From: Norana najaformis
Lineage: Eukaryota; Annelida; Clitellata; Crassiclitellata; Hormogastridae
Assembly (NCBI GenBank): GCA_964023275.1
Contig: OZ029927.1
Coordinates: 25,104,831 to 25,168,830 of the forward strand
Reading direction: 5' to 3'
Length of the DNA stretch: 64,000 nucleotides
The notes under the pieces: model-generated
Database searches by the model: none
What the model saw: only the letters and a program-made list of their open reading frames with translations
What the model was told of the DNA's origin: nothing
Translations under genes and position numbers: made by a program
Part shown: positions 11,401-23,534 of the stretch, piece after piece
Layout: every line of letters starts with the position of its first letter
Numbering within the stretch: position 1 is the stretch's first letter

Positions 11401-14400
11401 AATAATAACATTAATCATCATCATCATCATCTACCTCTGAAACAACTCAGAACAACAAAATACATTAACCAAATTATGTGTATTATATTTAACAAATAAA
11501 TAAGTAAATAAGTTAATTAAAATAACCAGAATTCTCAACCAAACTCATTGTTTTGATTGCTGACGGATCATTCCTACCTTGGATGAAAATGAAATGAAAG
11601 AGTGAGTAAGCAAATTGATCAGTAGATTAAAGAGTCGAGTGAGGAGTGCACCTGCCAGTAGGCAACTGTTTTCTGCCACTGCGCCAGTTTTTCAAGGCTT
11701 TCCATCTTGCGTTTTCGTTCGTTGATGAGCATCGCCGTTTTCTTCATCATATCGAGAGCTTTCTGGAGATTCGCGTAGTCTGGGTGTTCGAGGTGTGTGT
11801 ATTTGAGAAGCTCCTTCAGCTGAAGCGGATATTTGCAGATCTTCTGAACCGGAGTCAAGAGGAATCCCTCCAACGGAATCTCAATCATCTGCTGCAACAG
11901 ACGACATGCCTGACAACAGACAACAAGAGACAAATGACAACAACAGACAACAAGAATGACAACGACAGTTAGACTGTGTCATCTCGGCTGATGTGCTCGT
12001 TCGCTCGCTTGCTCAACAGCAACTCACGACTCTGTGAGCAACAATTTCAGAATTGATAACTGCAATTATAGCAAACTAAATGAGAGGAAGTGTGAAATGT
12101 TGTAGGAAGCAAGCGACCATCTGTTGATGGCTTCTGTATTATGATAACGGCGCCATAGAAGCCATCAGATCAGACAACAACTCAACGCAAACCTCAAAGA
12201 AGTGCTGGTATTTTTTCTCCAGCTGGAGTCGATGCAGTTCTTCACACGCAAACGGATGATTGTTGCAATATTCCGAGTAGATCGGAAATCCTGTTTCCTA
12301 AACATAAAAAACACAGCCTAGGATAACACACTACCCAATATCACTTAAAATGGAGCTACGTAAGTTCCTGCATACATTACATTACTTACAAATTGATGTA
12401 ACCAAGTATTTATCTAGCAGCTTTCACGAGTCTCTCACCAGAAATTCTTGGCCTGGTGGTCAAATCATGGCGTTCTCAAAAGCGCAAACAAATGATGGGG
12501 TAGCGACACCTAACGGTCGTTGATTGGGGAGACGTCCATGACGGTAGAAAAAGGGCCCTACCACCTACAGTGAAATGATGCACAGGTTAGTATTTGGTCA
12601 GCAGCCCTTACCATTACCTCCAATCCTGCTTCAGTTTTCACAGTGGTGTTGGCAGTGATCATGTTACACAGTGCTGAAGATTATCAGCATATTGCACAAA
12701 GTTTTATGAAGACGAAACTGCGGTCAGAGTGTAGAAGTGAAGAGAAGGCGTTGCATTTGCTTACAAAATCGAGAAAGCAGTTTCCAATTTCGCTTCTGTG
12801 AGGTTCGTCTGCGTTGATGTTTTTCTCGAGGTCCTTGAGAAACGCTGAGGCAAACTGGTAGATCTGCTCAATGTTGCCAAAGATTGTGTTGATGCATTCG
12901 CCAGAGAACATCTCCATCCGTCTCCTCGCCTTCTCTACGTAACCCTAACCATCGAAACAGTCATCAACACTTTGCAGAATCATCTCCAGAGCCTCACAAC
13001 AGTCGATACATCCATCATCAGTACACAAACATCAAACACCAACACATCACAACTTTAGAACTGCGAATCAGAAAGTGGCGCATATTGTTGTTTGGGGCAA
13101 ACGAGGCTCAGCTGCAAGGGTTGTTTCTCTCTGGCCACCGCTGTAGATAAAAACGCTAGTATGTTACTAATACGCCATTAATAGAAGAAAGGCTGAAACT
13201 AAATGCCATAATGATTTGCCATGACAACTTGGTAGACATACAAAAACCTCGTTGGTTACCTCGATGACATCTTTCAGATGTTTGACGTAGTCTCGTTCAG
13301 ACGACAGGATATCCTGGATGACGTTGGATCGTGCATGACTCATCCGCTCCAATGACTTGAGCCTCGATTGACCGGATGACATCAGTTCCGTGTCTTGGAT
13401 TCCGTCAACAAAATCGTACGACTGGCGCTTCCTCAACTGTCAATGGACGGTTAAAACATCATTCACCAGTCAACCGATCAACTCATCAGCTACCATTTCC
13501 AAAGTTCTCAGAAATAATTGTATTTTCAACCAACACTTTACCCATGTATTTATGTATGTACCGGTATGTATTATGTATGTATCAGAGAATCTATAATACA
13601 GTGCCTTTCAAGAGCTTCTCAAAAGCGTTGCATATCTGGCTAATGCTAACAGATTGAAAGAGGAGCAACTTAAGACACTGACAGAGAAAGCTTCTACTAC
13701 ATACTCCTCCTCCTCCTCCTCTCTTATGTCTCACCACTTTTCAACTGTAATATAATCAAACAGAGCAACAGCTTCAAGCAAACTCCACAACTCCATGAAT
13801 TACATGACTTCAAGCAAATCGTGGACGTCAAGTAAACTCCGTGACTCCATCAATAACTTGACTTTAACTTGACTGATGAAAAAGAAACAGGATGAGGTTA
13901 TAGAGACAGCAAATGATGGGTCAGCTGGTCAACAACCACAAAGCTAAAAGATAATGGTGCTATAGAAGTCCTTAGCCTCTCTTTGAGATGACGACAGAAC
14001 TGACCGTTACAAACGCAGACGGGAACCAGCCCTCGCGATCTGCTATCTTGCCCCACCACCAATCCTTGTCGAGCATGTCCATCACTTCGATGACGTCTCC
14101 CGCAATGAACCTCAGCTCCAAGGCATCGAGCGTCATGTGGTCCCACAAGGCCTCCGCCTGCGTCGGATGACTCCCGTCCAGGATCTACAAACGACAGCCA
14201 TATGTACTATAACATGGTCTAGACTCAACACCAATGCAGCAACTCCAGGAAACCAGTTCTGGTGGACGACTGGTCAAGAGGTCATCTTTGAAGAGGTGAA
14301 TGCACTGGTCTCAGCTGAGATCTGAACTGCACAGGACCAGTTACACCTGGTGTTTCACTACAAGTTACCATCAAATGAAGCCATGTGCATCAGAATAACA

Positions 14401-17400
14401 AGGTGCTATAGAAGTCATTAGATTCAACCAGTAGTTGACCCCTCACAATTCTGGATAATGATGTCAAGTAAACTAAACGAATAGATCCATTCATTCATCC
14501 ATCCATCCGTCCGTCCATACAAAACAATCAGCTTAACCAAACACAGACCTGGCCGAGAATTGCCTTGCGGCAAGCTGTGTTAATTGCCCGCGAGACGGCA
14601 ATATTGCCAGCACATGAGTCATCGTCGTATTCATCGAGAGGCGATAATTTTCCCGGTGCAACGGCAAGATCGCCGGCCTCTTCGGAGCTCGCTAAAGAGA
14701 CACAACAACATATCCACCATCAGACCGCAACTGAAGACTTGGCTACTTAAGGAATTCTTCTACAACTGAATGGCCTAAACTAAACTTCTCTTAATTACTG
14801 GGGTGCGGTGGGTAGGGCATTTAGACTGTCTGCCCCTCATGATTACTTAAAAGACCTCACCTACCATCCATCCGGGCCTACAAGTCAAACACTCGGCTTG
14901 GGAGTTAACTGCCAAACCAAAGGACTAAAGTCAGATGTGTAATAAAGTTGCTATTATAGCACATAAGCTAGAAATGTCTGACAATACAATATGGGTCATG
15001 ATCTTTGGCTTTGAAAATAGTCTTCAGAATACAATTTTCCATTTTTGGAAGGTCATATGGTAGCAGACATGCATCAGAAAAAGAAGATTTCTGCATATTT
15101 TTGTAGAGAAAGTATATTAGCATTATGAACTGTGAAAACATTCTTTAATCCTACATCAGTTTGGAAAAGTCGGGGCTGCAAAGTATGATCGTCAGACATG
15201 CACAAGTTTTTTTTAACCATTTTCAGACGGGTCATAATATCACAGTTTTCAACACTCATCATTCTTTTTCTCAGAATTTCATCTAAATAACAAAGACTAA
15301 ATATCCTGAAAATTCCATCAAATTATCTGCGATAATAAATGAAGTTATGAGCTTCAGAATGTCATTACAAATTCAGACGTGAGTTCCGAAACAGCAAAAA
15401 CGAGGTCACCCCATACGTTTTTGAGACTCAGTATTTTCAAAACTACTTAACATATTGTTCTAAAATTTTGCATAACTTCCTCTAATACCACAATAAACAC
15501 TCTGTGAAATTTTCATTGAAACCCGAGATGGTCAAGCTGGAACTTTTTGAAAAATTTGCTGAATTGAGATGGAATGACCCATATATTATAAAAATATTAT
15601 AACAATAGTAAGCTGACAGTTTCAAGTACACTATCACCATCACTACCACGACCGCCACCACAAAATTATCATTTTCATTATTATCGTCATTATCATTTCA
15701 CCACCATCTCCAGTCGAACAGGGATTTGACAACTGGAAGCGCTGATAAAGCTGAAAAAACCTCATGCAAAAAAAGTTGGAGAGATCAGCAAGACAAAAGA
15801 GAGAGACAGACAGATGAGACGGATGATAGACCTTGGAAAGAGGTTCGTTTCTGTGGTCTCTGGGTGATGTAATCTGAGAAGAATGCGACGTTGCTGAGAT
15901 CCGGTGCACTCTTTGCCTTCTTCAGCAGCAGCTTCTTCTTCACCAACGACGATGACGACGCAGCGCTCTTCAGCGGAGGCTCATGGTTCGCAGCTCGCGA
16001 CTTTATCGGCTGAGGAGTCGACAACTACAAGGACAGAAAACACGGCATCCAGATGATCAGATCAACTGAAAATAATCGTCCTTCAATCGCCCAAATAGCT
16101 GCTCCTGAAGAGGACAAATAATGGTAGCATCCATTTCATCAGCAGGCAGCTCTATGAACCAACCGTCAATTGTTTAGTTCTGAGGAGGCACTGCCATACA
16201 CCAAGACCCAAAGTCTGATCATGCCACTCAACACCTCAGGGATGTCTGGGTTGCACTGAATCAAACTGAACTGCACTGAATTGCACTTCGTTACTTTTGT
16301 TCCTGCACTGCACTGCACTGGCGGGGCTTCCGACGCATTCTATTAATTCTTTTATGGCTGATATAACTGGAGCAAAATCAGTGAACTCTGACCTTTGAGT
16401 AACTGTTGTCAAACGTTTCTCTTGGCTCTGCATCATAAAAACCTTATCACAGAAATATCAAAGCGCATAAACATCCGAAACGTGACAGTAATGAGAGAGA
16501 GGAGGAATAGGGGGGGGAATCCTTCGTGCAGTCGATGAACGGAGATAATTTACAACGAACTTTACAACTAATTGCTTAAGAGGGAATGCAGGCCACACAT
16601 TCGATGCCATAAAGACACATCCAGAAAGACACACACACACACACACACACACAGAAACTCACACACAATGAAAGACCAAACTAACGAAAGACGAGACGAA
16701 AGGAAAAGCAGACCAATGAAAGACCAAAACCAGTTAAGGCTTATGAAAGACCATTGCAAAGACAAGACCAGAATTATGAGATGATGGACTAAAAGTACCA
16801 GACTGACGAAACACAGCCATAAACAAATTCCACCTCATCACAGATCCCTTGAGCTAACACCAAGATGGTATGTAGTATTAGCGACTTCATTTTCTTTGTC
16901 TTGGCATATGAGGGCGGGTGGACAGTCCTCTCCTCTGTTGCTCCATCTTCCCAATAGCAGTGTCATTTATAATATTTCTGAAATTTATTATGCTCCACTA
17001 GCTAAAGATTAAGCATCAACTGATGGTGCTGAGCAATTGTGACAGAAGGTCCCTACATAGTAACCGTCTCAGCGGAGGCTTGAACCCAAACTCTCCACGC
17101 CACAAGCCTAGGGCTCTAAGCAATCGGCTACCATGCCTCATGCCACCGGTGTAACGTCAGTGCGCTCATTTTTTGGACAAGTTTGCTACAGGGTGCAGTG
17201 GAGAAGAAATGTCAAAACATCTTTATGCCTGAGCTCAGTCGATGGACATATGGCGTGTTAACAAATGCATTACTTACTTACTTACTTACTTACTTACTGA
17301 GCAAGGACTTGAACCTCTGATCTCTGGGTCAATAGTCCAGCATGCCAACCACTAGACCAACACACAGTTCCTCATATATCTGATAAACATAATTTATAAA

Positions 17401-20400
17401 CTCCAAATCTCTTCAGTTCAGCCGCCGAAGTCATCGCAGGAGATTTACAAGCGAATTCCTTGAAAAGCAGAAACATAGGCAGTCAGTTTCAGCAGCCAAC
17501 TGCATGGGTCGATCGATGTTGACTCACTCGTCTTGACTTGGCGCTGTTGATGTCTGTCTGAGAGCGAGATTTGCGGGTGATCGCCAGAAGAGGTTGGACG
17601 ACATCTTGCGTCTCTCCTTCAATCGCCTCCAGCTCCCCGTCACCCATACGACCTTTGACTTACAAACAAACAAAAAACCCTTCTCAACAAATCCATTTCC
17701 ACAACCACTGAATCCATTAAAAAGACAACTTATACATTAGCATTTCTACTATCTGTCTTACTATTTTTTTTAAATATTGCATGCAATACTGTTGTTGTTT
17801 TCAACCAAAGAATAAACTCTTAATTTTCAATTCAGAGACTGCATAGGTAACGCTGAGTGAGAGTTTTTGCTGAGGCGTTTAAGCAGCTCTTCACAAATTC
17901 TGACTTTGCAAAACCAAATACATTAGCAGCAAAATTCTTAAGACTCTACTGCGTCAATCACAGTAAAACACCAAATCATAAAGGTTCTCATTAACATTAT
18001 ATTTATTATCATTATTATTATTATTATTATTATTGTTATAATTATAATTATTACTATTATTATTATTAGTAGTAGTAGAAGCAGTAGTAGAAGTAGCAGC
18101 AGCAGTATTACCCAAGGGACATATGAAGCCCTTATTTTAAAAATATTTGTGCAGCATTTTTCTGAAACAGACAGTCTTCAGTGATGTTATGGTTGGTTGG
18201 AAGGTAGAATATTTGTTTTATTATTGTTATTTTTCTGTTGATTGTATTGTCTAATACTATTATTAATTCCAAATGCAAAGCAGCAGCTGCTGCCATCTTC
18301 TGCCTAACACTCTTTTGCTCTGCGTGACTGACCTGGAAGAGCATGAAAGATGCTCTATATGAATTGTGTCTATTACATTACATGTACTTCTATTCCACGT
18401 CTTGGTCTATACAGAGTAGCAGAGCGGCTGATCATCTCTTCTGCTTCTTGTGGGCCAAGTGTATTGAGCAGCTGTGACATCGTGAAACCTGGAGAGCCAC
18501 TGAACCGTAAAGCTTTCAACGCCAAACAACCGACTGAAGTGCATGAGCAGAGCAACTGGCAGCGAGAGCAGCAGCTCGGGAAAAAATACGATGAATAACT
18601 TGAGAATCTGATGGACTGCGCGCCACTTGAACAACTCTACTGCTGCTATTCAGCCCCCACCAGGATCTAAGCCATGAAGTCTGGGACAGATGCACTGCCA
18701 CTCTCACTCTTAATTGCCTGCCTCCTCCGCAGGCCTCTGTACTGCGCTCAACAACTAAATGTCTGCCTTCAGTAACACTAACGCTCACTAATGTGGTCAC
18801 AAAGCCAGCACACACTGGGGAGACCCACTCAACAACTCTCTTAATATTTTCTTACTTCTTTACCTGACCTTGTTTACTGTTTTAAAAGAGTGTCACGACC
18901 TTATCGTGTTTACTTTTAAACGTGTGTCTTTAAAGTTTTCATTCAGTTACCTTAAGCATGTCATGACCTCACCTTATTTATGTGTGACCTTCTCTTGTTT
19001 ACAATGACCAAATTCAGCAGCACTGCTTGAAATTACAGGGTCAACAAGAGGTCATTTATGCAAGTAAGGTTCATTCTTTCATTCCGTAAATTTACACAGT
19101 ATATCTTCAAGCCATCTAGACAAGGTCCCAGCGAAGATCTGGCAAACAAGACCAGTCATGATGAGCTGATAAACTGAGCCACGTTAAAACAGAACATGTT
19201 CCATCAAAAGTTCACGCTTATCACTCGTGATAATTCTATCAATTCATATCTGAATGGAAGTGCGACCAGTTGAAGCTCAGTCATTTCAAATCCAAAAACC
19301 ACGTCTCGGTCATGGCTTATTTCAGAGATTTAAATCTCGGGCTAGTTTGAATGGGCGCCACACCATTTAAGGTCCTCGCGTCCGTACACGGGGACCTTAA
19401 ATGGTCTGGCGCCCATTCAAACGGGCAGCTGTGGTGAAGGATCTCACCTGAATAATTCACTGAAAATGAAGAGGGTCGAGGCCATAGGGTTGCTTTATAA
19501 AAACGTCTATATTTACATTTATCTTATTTCCTTAAGTTTAACTGGCAATTTGCAGCAATCGACTCTGTGATTCAACTTCCAGCGAAGATGCAATATAAGT
19601 AAGAAGTAAGTAAGTAATGTATTTGCTAACACGCCATATGTCCACTGAGGCAAAAATTCTCTGACGAAAACCACGGGATGCCTTCAAGCCAAATAAAATG
19701 CTTGATCGAACGGAATGATAGACAGACATACAGACAGTAAGATCTAGACAGACATACAGCCTTCCATGCCTAATGGAAAGCTCTAAGAGGTGGATGGACT
19801 TGAAACACCATCAATCGATTCCGTTGAGAATGAGTTCAGATGTTGAGCCAGTCAGCAAATAACCAAATCACGACTGAAGTCTGGCAGAATCCATAATAAA
19901 TGTTCTACCCCAGAAATCCTATTAGGTCTCATTTCTGAAATGCAAAGTAATAGAAAGCTTTACAACACGAGGCGTCTTTAAGGGCTACAAGTAACCAACT
20001 GATGTGATATGTTGGCTTAACCTACTTTACGTAATAGTAACTGTAAACCTAATGAGTAGCATTATCATCATCATCATCATCATCATTCATCCATTACAAG
20101 CCAAGGTCAGAGTTCAAGTCTAACAATTTTCTTCATAAATTATACGAAATGTCTCATTAGTTGCTGTGAATCACAACTTCTACAAATGGCTGAGAACCAT
20201 GAGAACGATACGTCTTTCCAGAATGTGTCGTCTGCGTATTTTCAACCGGCGGAACAGACGCCGCCAGGGATAAAACCCAAGCGAACAACACCGATGGCTT
20301 ACTACGTGGCTTCGACTAAAGCAGGTCAGTGTACAGCTATTTCGACGAAGATCCGGGTCTCGTACAAACAAGACGAGGCTATTAAATACCATCTACAGCG

Positions 20401-23400
20401 CTCAGCAAATAATTCCATCGAGCGAACATCAAAGATCAACTGTCTCCGATATCTTTAATGGCTCAACAGCGCTGCCTCACAAAAACACAAGTTACGTCAC
20501 TTCTAGTTATTTATACACGATTATGTAAACCTAAGGAGTCGTAACAGAACTAAGTAACCGTAAAAAGAAGTAACTGTCTCATTGGGGGCAAGTACATCAA
20601 AGGAAGGAATCAGATCAACGACTCCACACTTTCAACACAGAAACAAAATTAAACAGGGCTACTGCTGCTGCTGCTGCTTCCTCTACTCCTACTCCTACTC
20701 CTACTCCTACTCCCACTACCACTCCTACTACTACTACTACTTTTGTTCTACTGAGGCGAGCGCTCAACCAATCAGCCCCCATATCACACGTAGGGCAGTT
20801 ACTAAAAGACGAGATGTACAACCAGTTCCCTTATCTCGTGTAGGGGTTGTACAGAGACCGACCAACCAAGTAACCAACGACACAAGAACTTAATGCAACC
20901 ATGAATCAGACAAAGTTCACTTATCAGACAAAGACCACTCCAGCAAATTCACTCGTAATTGTTTCAAGATAAGAAATTATGAATACTCAACGGCAATCAC
21001 CTTAAATACCAGATCAACACAATTATTCCAAATTATGAATAATTGCGTACCCGAAACTTTTGACAATACCGTCTTTGCAAGGCATACAAAGAAACATCTG
21101 AGTTAGCAGCAGATCATCAGCTAATGTTACAGGCAGATAAATGCAAACGTACACGTCTTTCTAATCATAGGATACATCAAAACATATCTACATCGTTGCT
21201 CCAGACAAAAGTCCTCACATAAATATATTCTGCTCAAGTTCAAAACGACCAAGAACAAGCATCTGTGACTGTTATTTTATTATTTATCACACTGTAAGGG
21301 CAGTTGAACATTTTCTATGGCGTCTGTTGCCTGCATCCAATCACAGACAAACATCTAAGGTATTTAGGTTGATATCAGCGGCTGTTAAACACAATGGAAA
21401 CATCTACCTAGCTATTCTCAATATACTGCTAACAACTACTCATCATGTCTAACTTGCATAAGTAAGTAATCTACACAGCACAATGAACACGTGATGTAAC
21501 TGGGCATGTTGAAACAGCGCAAAGTGCGTCCGTGTCAGCAGTTGAATGCCTCTAATGTTAATCGAATTTCTAATGCAACTTGTGTCGTCCCTCTTCGGTT
21601 CAGCTCCGCTGGATGCGTTCGCACCGACGGAAGCGATAATCCTGCCTTCCGAGTGCCTCGAATTCAAATGTGCTCGCCAGCGATCGATGTGCCACCTGCA
21701 ACAGCACCAAACTGTGCCAAACTGGTGCTGCACAGCAGGAGGATAGCGCCAGACGATGGTTGATAAGCCACTCCTAACTGCAAACAGTGCAGCTCATTAA
21801 TCAACAAACAACACGTCCATGTCTGATCGCCAAAACAGCTGCCTTGGACATAGGACACACAGTGTGGCCAGAACACTAACAGGCGTTTAGTGTCTGGGAA
21901 CAGAGTCGCTCTGGCTTACAATTGGCCAACGGTTTTGTTCTCCTGTAGAGTGAGGGGCCACACTAATTGTTCTTCATGTCTAGACAGTTTATGTATGGGT
22001 AAGTGTGTGCAATGGTGCAACCGTCTCTGGTCTTCGCTGCCAATGCTTTCCACATAGCTATATATCACGTGAGTTGGAAGTCGAGCACCTGATATTGGAC
22101 GAATATTAACAAAGTCTCAAAGGCCAACAGAGACAAGGCCGGACACTGCAGGAAAACAAATGGAATGACAACACACTCCAAACAGAAACTGCCTCTTATG
22201 AACTCAGCACAGTTTCCTTGGCCTCAGCCAGCAGAGGACAAGGCCTCATCTCATCCAAACATCTTTCTTAGTTGCTGCCTCAGCCTCTTAGCTAGGCTTA
22301 CCTATACGAGCTTTCTTCATTTGCCCCATACAACATTAAACCGCTCAATGGCATAACCGATCATGCATCAACAGCTCACCCAAAACACCAGTAGGATTCA
22401 CCTCAAAGTAGGATTCACCTCAAAGTAGGATTCACACTGACTTTAAAACCGACTTCACAACTAAATACATCAGAAGCTGTTCAAAGGAGCCAAAGATCCA
22501 AACAGAAATACAGGCTTCAAGCAATACAGCAAAACTAGTGTCAATGAGATAACCCAAAGCATAGCTATAGCTAGACCTACCTGAAGCCAAGCCTTCACAA
22601 CAGACGCTCACCAGTGGCAGCAATTGCTGTCTTTCAAGAAACCTTTAGAGATCTTCCCAGAGGATCAGCGTTCATTCATGGACAGTTATATCTTCATCAA
22701 AGCATAATCCTCTGTCCATCCATCCATACAGAAATGAAAGCCAGCCCACAATATGTCTGAGCCCTTAGAAAGAAAGACTAACACATTGTGAATCGCTGTC
22801 GTTTCTGGCCAGGGCATAAGACAGCGACTGAAGAAAGCCATCTGTTGGTGACTGATATACTGAATAAGCTGGTTCCCCGTCTTAGCTTTCTTTGGGCATT
22901 GCAGAAATCTCAAGTTACAATTACAATTATGATATTAACTTCCTTTACTGCAACAAAGATTGAGCCAAAGCCAAGGCCGAGATCGGGAAAAACCAACAGC
23001 CACCTTTTCTAACCTAATGAAATCATCCATTTGATTGCATGTTAATCAGTGCCTTCAACAGATTCGTAAAGGTGCCATATAAATGTTCAGATGCATGCAT
23101 AGATACACGCATACACACCTACCGAAACAAAGCTCTAAATCCCGTCCATTTATATACAGTCTAACTAACGTACGCAAAGTAAGGTAGACAACTGAACAGT
23201 GCCTCCTATAAAGAACCATCAAAGGTGTTCTCCCAAGTACTAAGTGTCTGAGTGGTGAGAGCTTACCACTCACAGCTCCTCCATCCTCATCTGCTCGTCC
23301 TGCTCCGATGACTGCCGCCTTGGACTTGATCAGCCCAAAGAGACGAGAGGCTGAGGCGGCGGGGTAGTCGTCGTGTGAACAGCACGACTTCGGTCGTTGT

Positions 23401-23534
23401 CCCTTGACGCGTCGTCCGTCGAGCGACGTACAACGCAGCAGACTATTCAACGTTTCGGAGTCGGGCATCGCAGCAAATCGCATGAAATGAACGGCGGTCG
23501 ACTGAAGAAAGTGCGAGTGTTTGACGTGACGCAT
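8120..23534 (-). CDS. SPATA13/ARHGEF4/ARHGEF9-like: SH3-DH-PH Rho guanine nucleotide exchange factor (Asef/collybistin family)
   Basis: Activates Rho-family GTPases (Cdc42/Rac in known relatives) at membranes and the actin cortex. Minus-strand exons: 23534-23267, 17658-17528, 16024-15832, 14691-14549, 14184-14005, 13436-13260, 12944-12765, 12297-12193, 11909-11652, 11169-11041, 9726-9642, 8907-8680, 8244-8120. Phases close exactly at 734 codons (733 residues plus stop). SH3 at about residues 255-304 ([23 protein letters not shown]). DH at about 333-520 ([44 protein letters not shown]). PH at about 548-680 ([40 protein letters not shown]). The first 245 residues are serine- and lysine-rich and poorly conserved. 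The C-terminus is short and basic ([12 protein letters not shown]) and differs from the vertebrate tails. It looks like a single ancestor-type gene of the three vertebrate paralogues. The start ATG at 23534 is the first in an open frame; ATGs at codons 18 and 22 are alternatives. Confidence 0.92.
8396..8640. repeat. (GA)n microsatellite, partly degenerate
   Basis: Pure GA for about 55 bases, then GA/GACA/GAAA variants. It lies in the last intron of the RhoGEF gene, between the exons at 8244 and 8680. Confidence 0.95.
9810..10943. repeat. 17-bp minisatellite, about 66 copies, in a RhoGEF intron
   Basis: The unit is ctcacccacccatgcgc. Variants (gtg, tac, gag, aag in the cgc position) are scattered through the array. 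Near 10650 one copy carries an extra cccaccca. Because 17 is not a multiple of 3 and the unit has no stop in any plus frame, three long overlapping plus frames (up to about 415 codons) are open; none is a gene. The array sits in the intron between exons 11041-11169 and 9642-9726, inside the PH coding region. Confidence 0.97.
14989..15584. mobile_element. Possible non-autonomous DNA transposon with 11-bp terminal inverted repeats
   Basis: ATATGGGTCAT at 14989-14999 is matched by its exact reverse complement at 15574-15584. The 596-bp interval is AT-rich, has no conserved ORF, and lies in the RhoGEF intron between exons 16024-15832 and 14691-14549. No clear target-site duplication was seen, so this could also be a chance inverted pair. 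Confidence 0.4.
16870..17380 (-). mobile_element. Two tRNA-derived SINE fragments, minus orientation
   Basis: Minus-strand promoter-like B boxes are seen as gaggcttgaaccc (about 17080) and gacttgaacctctg (about 17310). Each is preceded in minus orientation by an A-box-like head. The first belongs with copies at 28128, 40560 and 44985. The second resembles the head at 36196-36290. The body motif tagcgacttcattttctt near 16880 recurs at about 36060 and 55141. All lie in a RhoGEF intron. Confidence 0.65.
18001..18120. repeat. (ATT)n / (AGT)n microsatellite
   Basis: ATT repeats followed by AGTAGT/AGC repeats and then cccaaggga. The same junction of an ATT tract with cccaaggga occurs at about 43500, which suggests the 3' tail of a repeated element. 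Confidence 0.8.
19290..19520 (+). mobile_element. SINE (family C) copy with internal hairpin
   Basis: Shares ggcttatttcagagattt, the tccgtacacgg block, the accttaaatgg block and gtgaaggatctcacc with the copies at 36690-36930 and (in part) 31975-32200. Only this copy carries a 30-bp inverted repeat: arms 19346-19375 and 19392-19421, one mismatch. The tRNA-like head is missing here. Confidence 0.7.
20186..20458 (+). CDS. Unidentified ORF, possible first exon of a gene nested in the RhoGEF intron
   Basis: A plus-strand ORF of 90 codons with an ATG in good context (caaatggctg). It opens [13 protein letters not shown] and includes [19 protein letters not shown]. The first 50 or so codons read like real protein. 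A splice donor (gcag|gtcagt) falls at about 20325, after which the frame looks random. I cannot name a family and found no convincing downstream exon on the plus strand. It lies within RhoGEF intron 1, opposite strand. Confidence 0.25.
   Translation: MAENHENDTSFQNVSSAYFQPAEQTPPGIKPKRTTPMAYYVASTKAGQCTAISTKIRVSYKQDEAIKYHLQRSANNSIERTSKINCLRYL
20660..20745. repeat. Short triplet and hexamer microsatellites
   Basis: CTG repeats, then CTACTC repeats, then CTA repeats in tandem. Non-coding, in RhoGEF intron 1. Confidence 0.85.

Noticed and set aside
16393..16427. A 35-nt candidate RhoGEF exon with AG and GT borders, reading [11 protein letters not shown]
   Set aside because: Its length breaks the frame; joining 17528 directly to 16024 keeps phase, and including it in the other frame meets a stop in the next exon.
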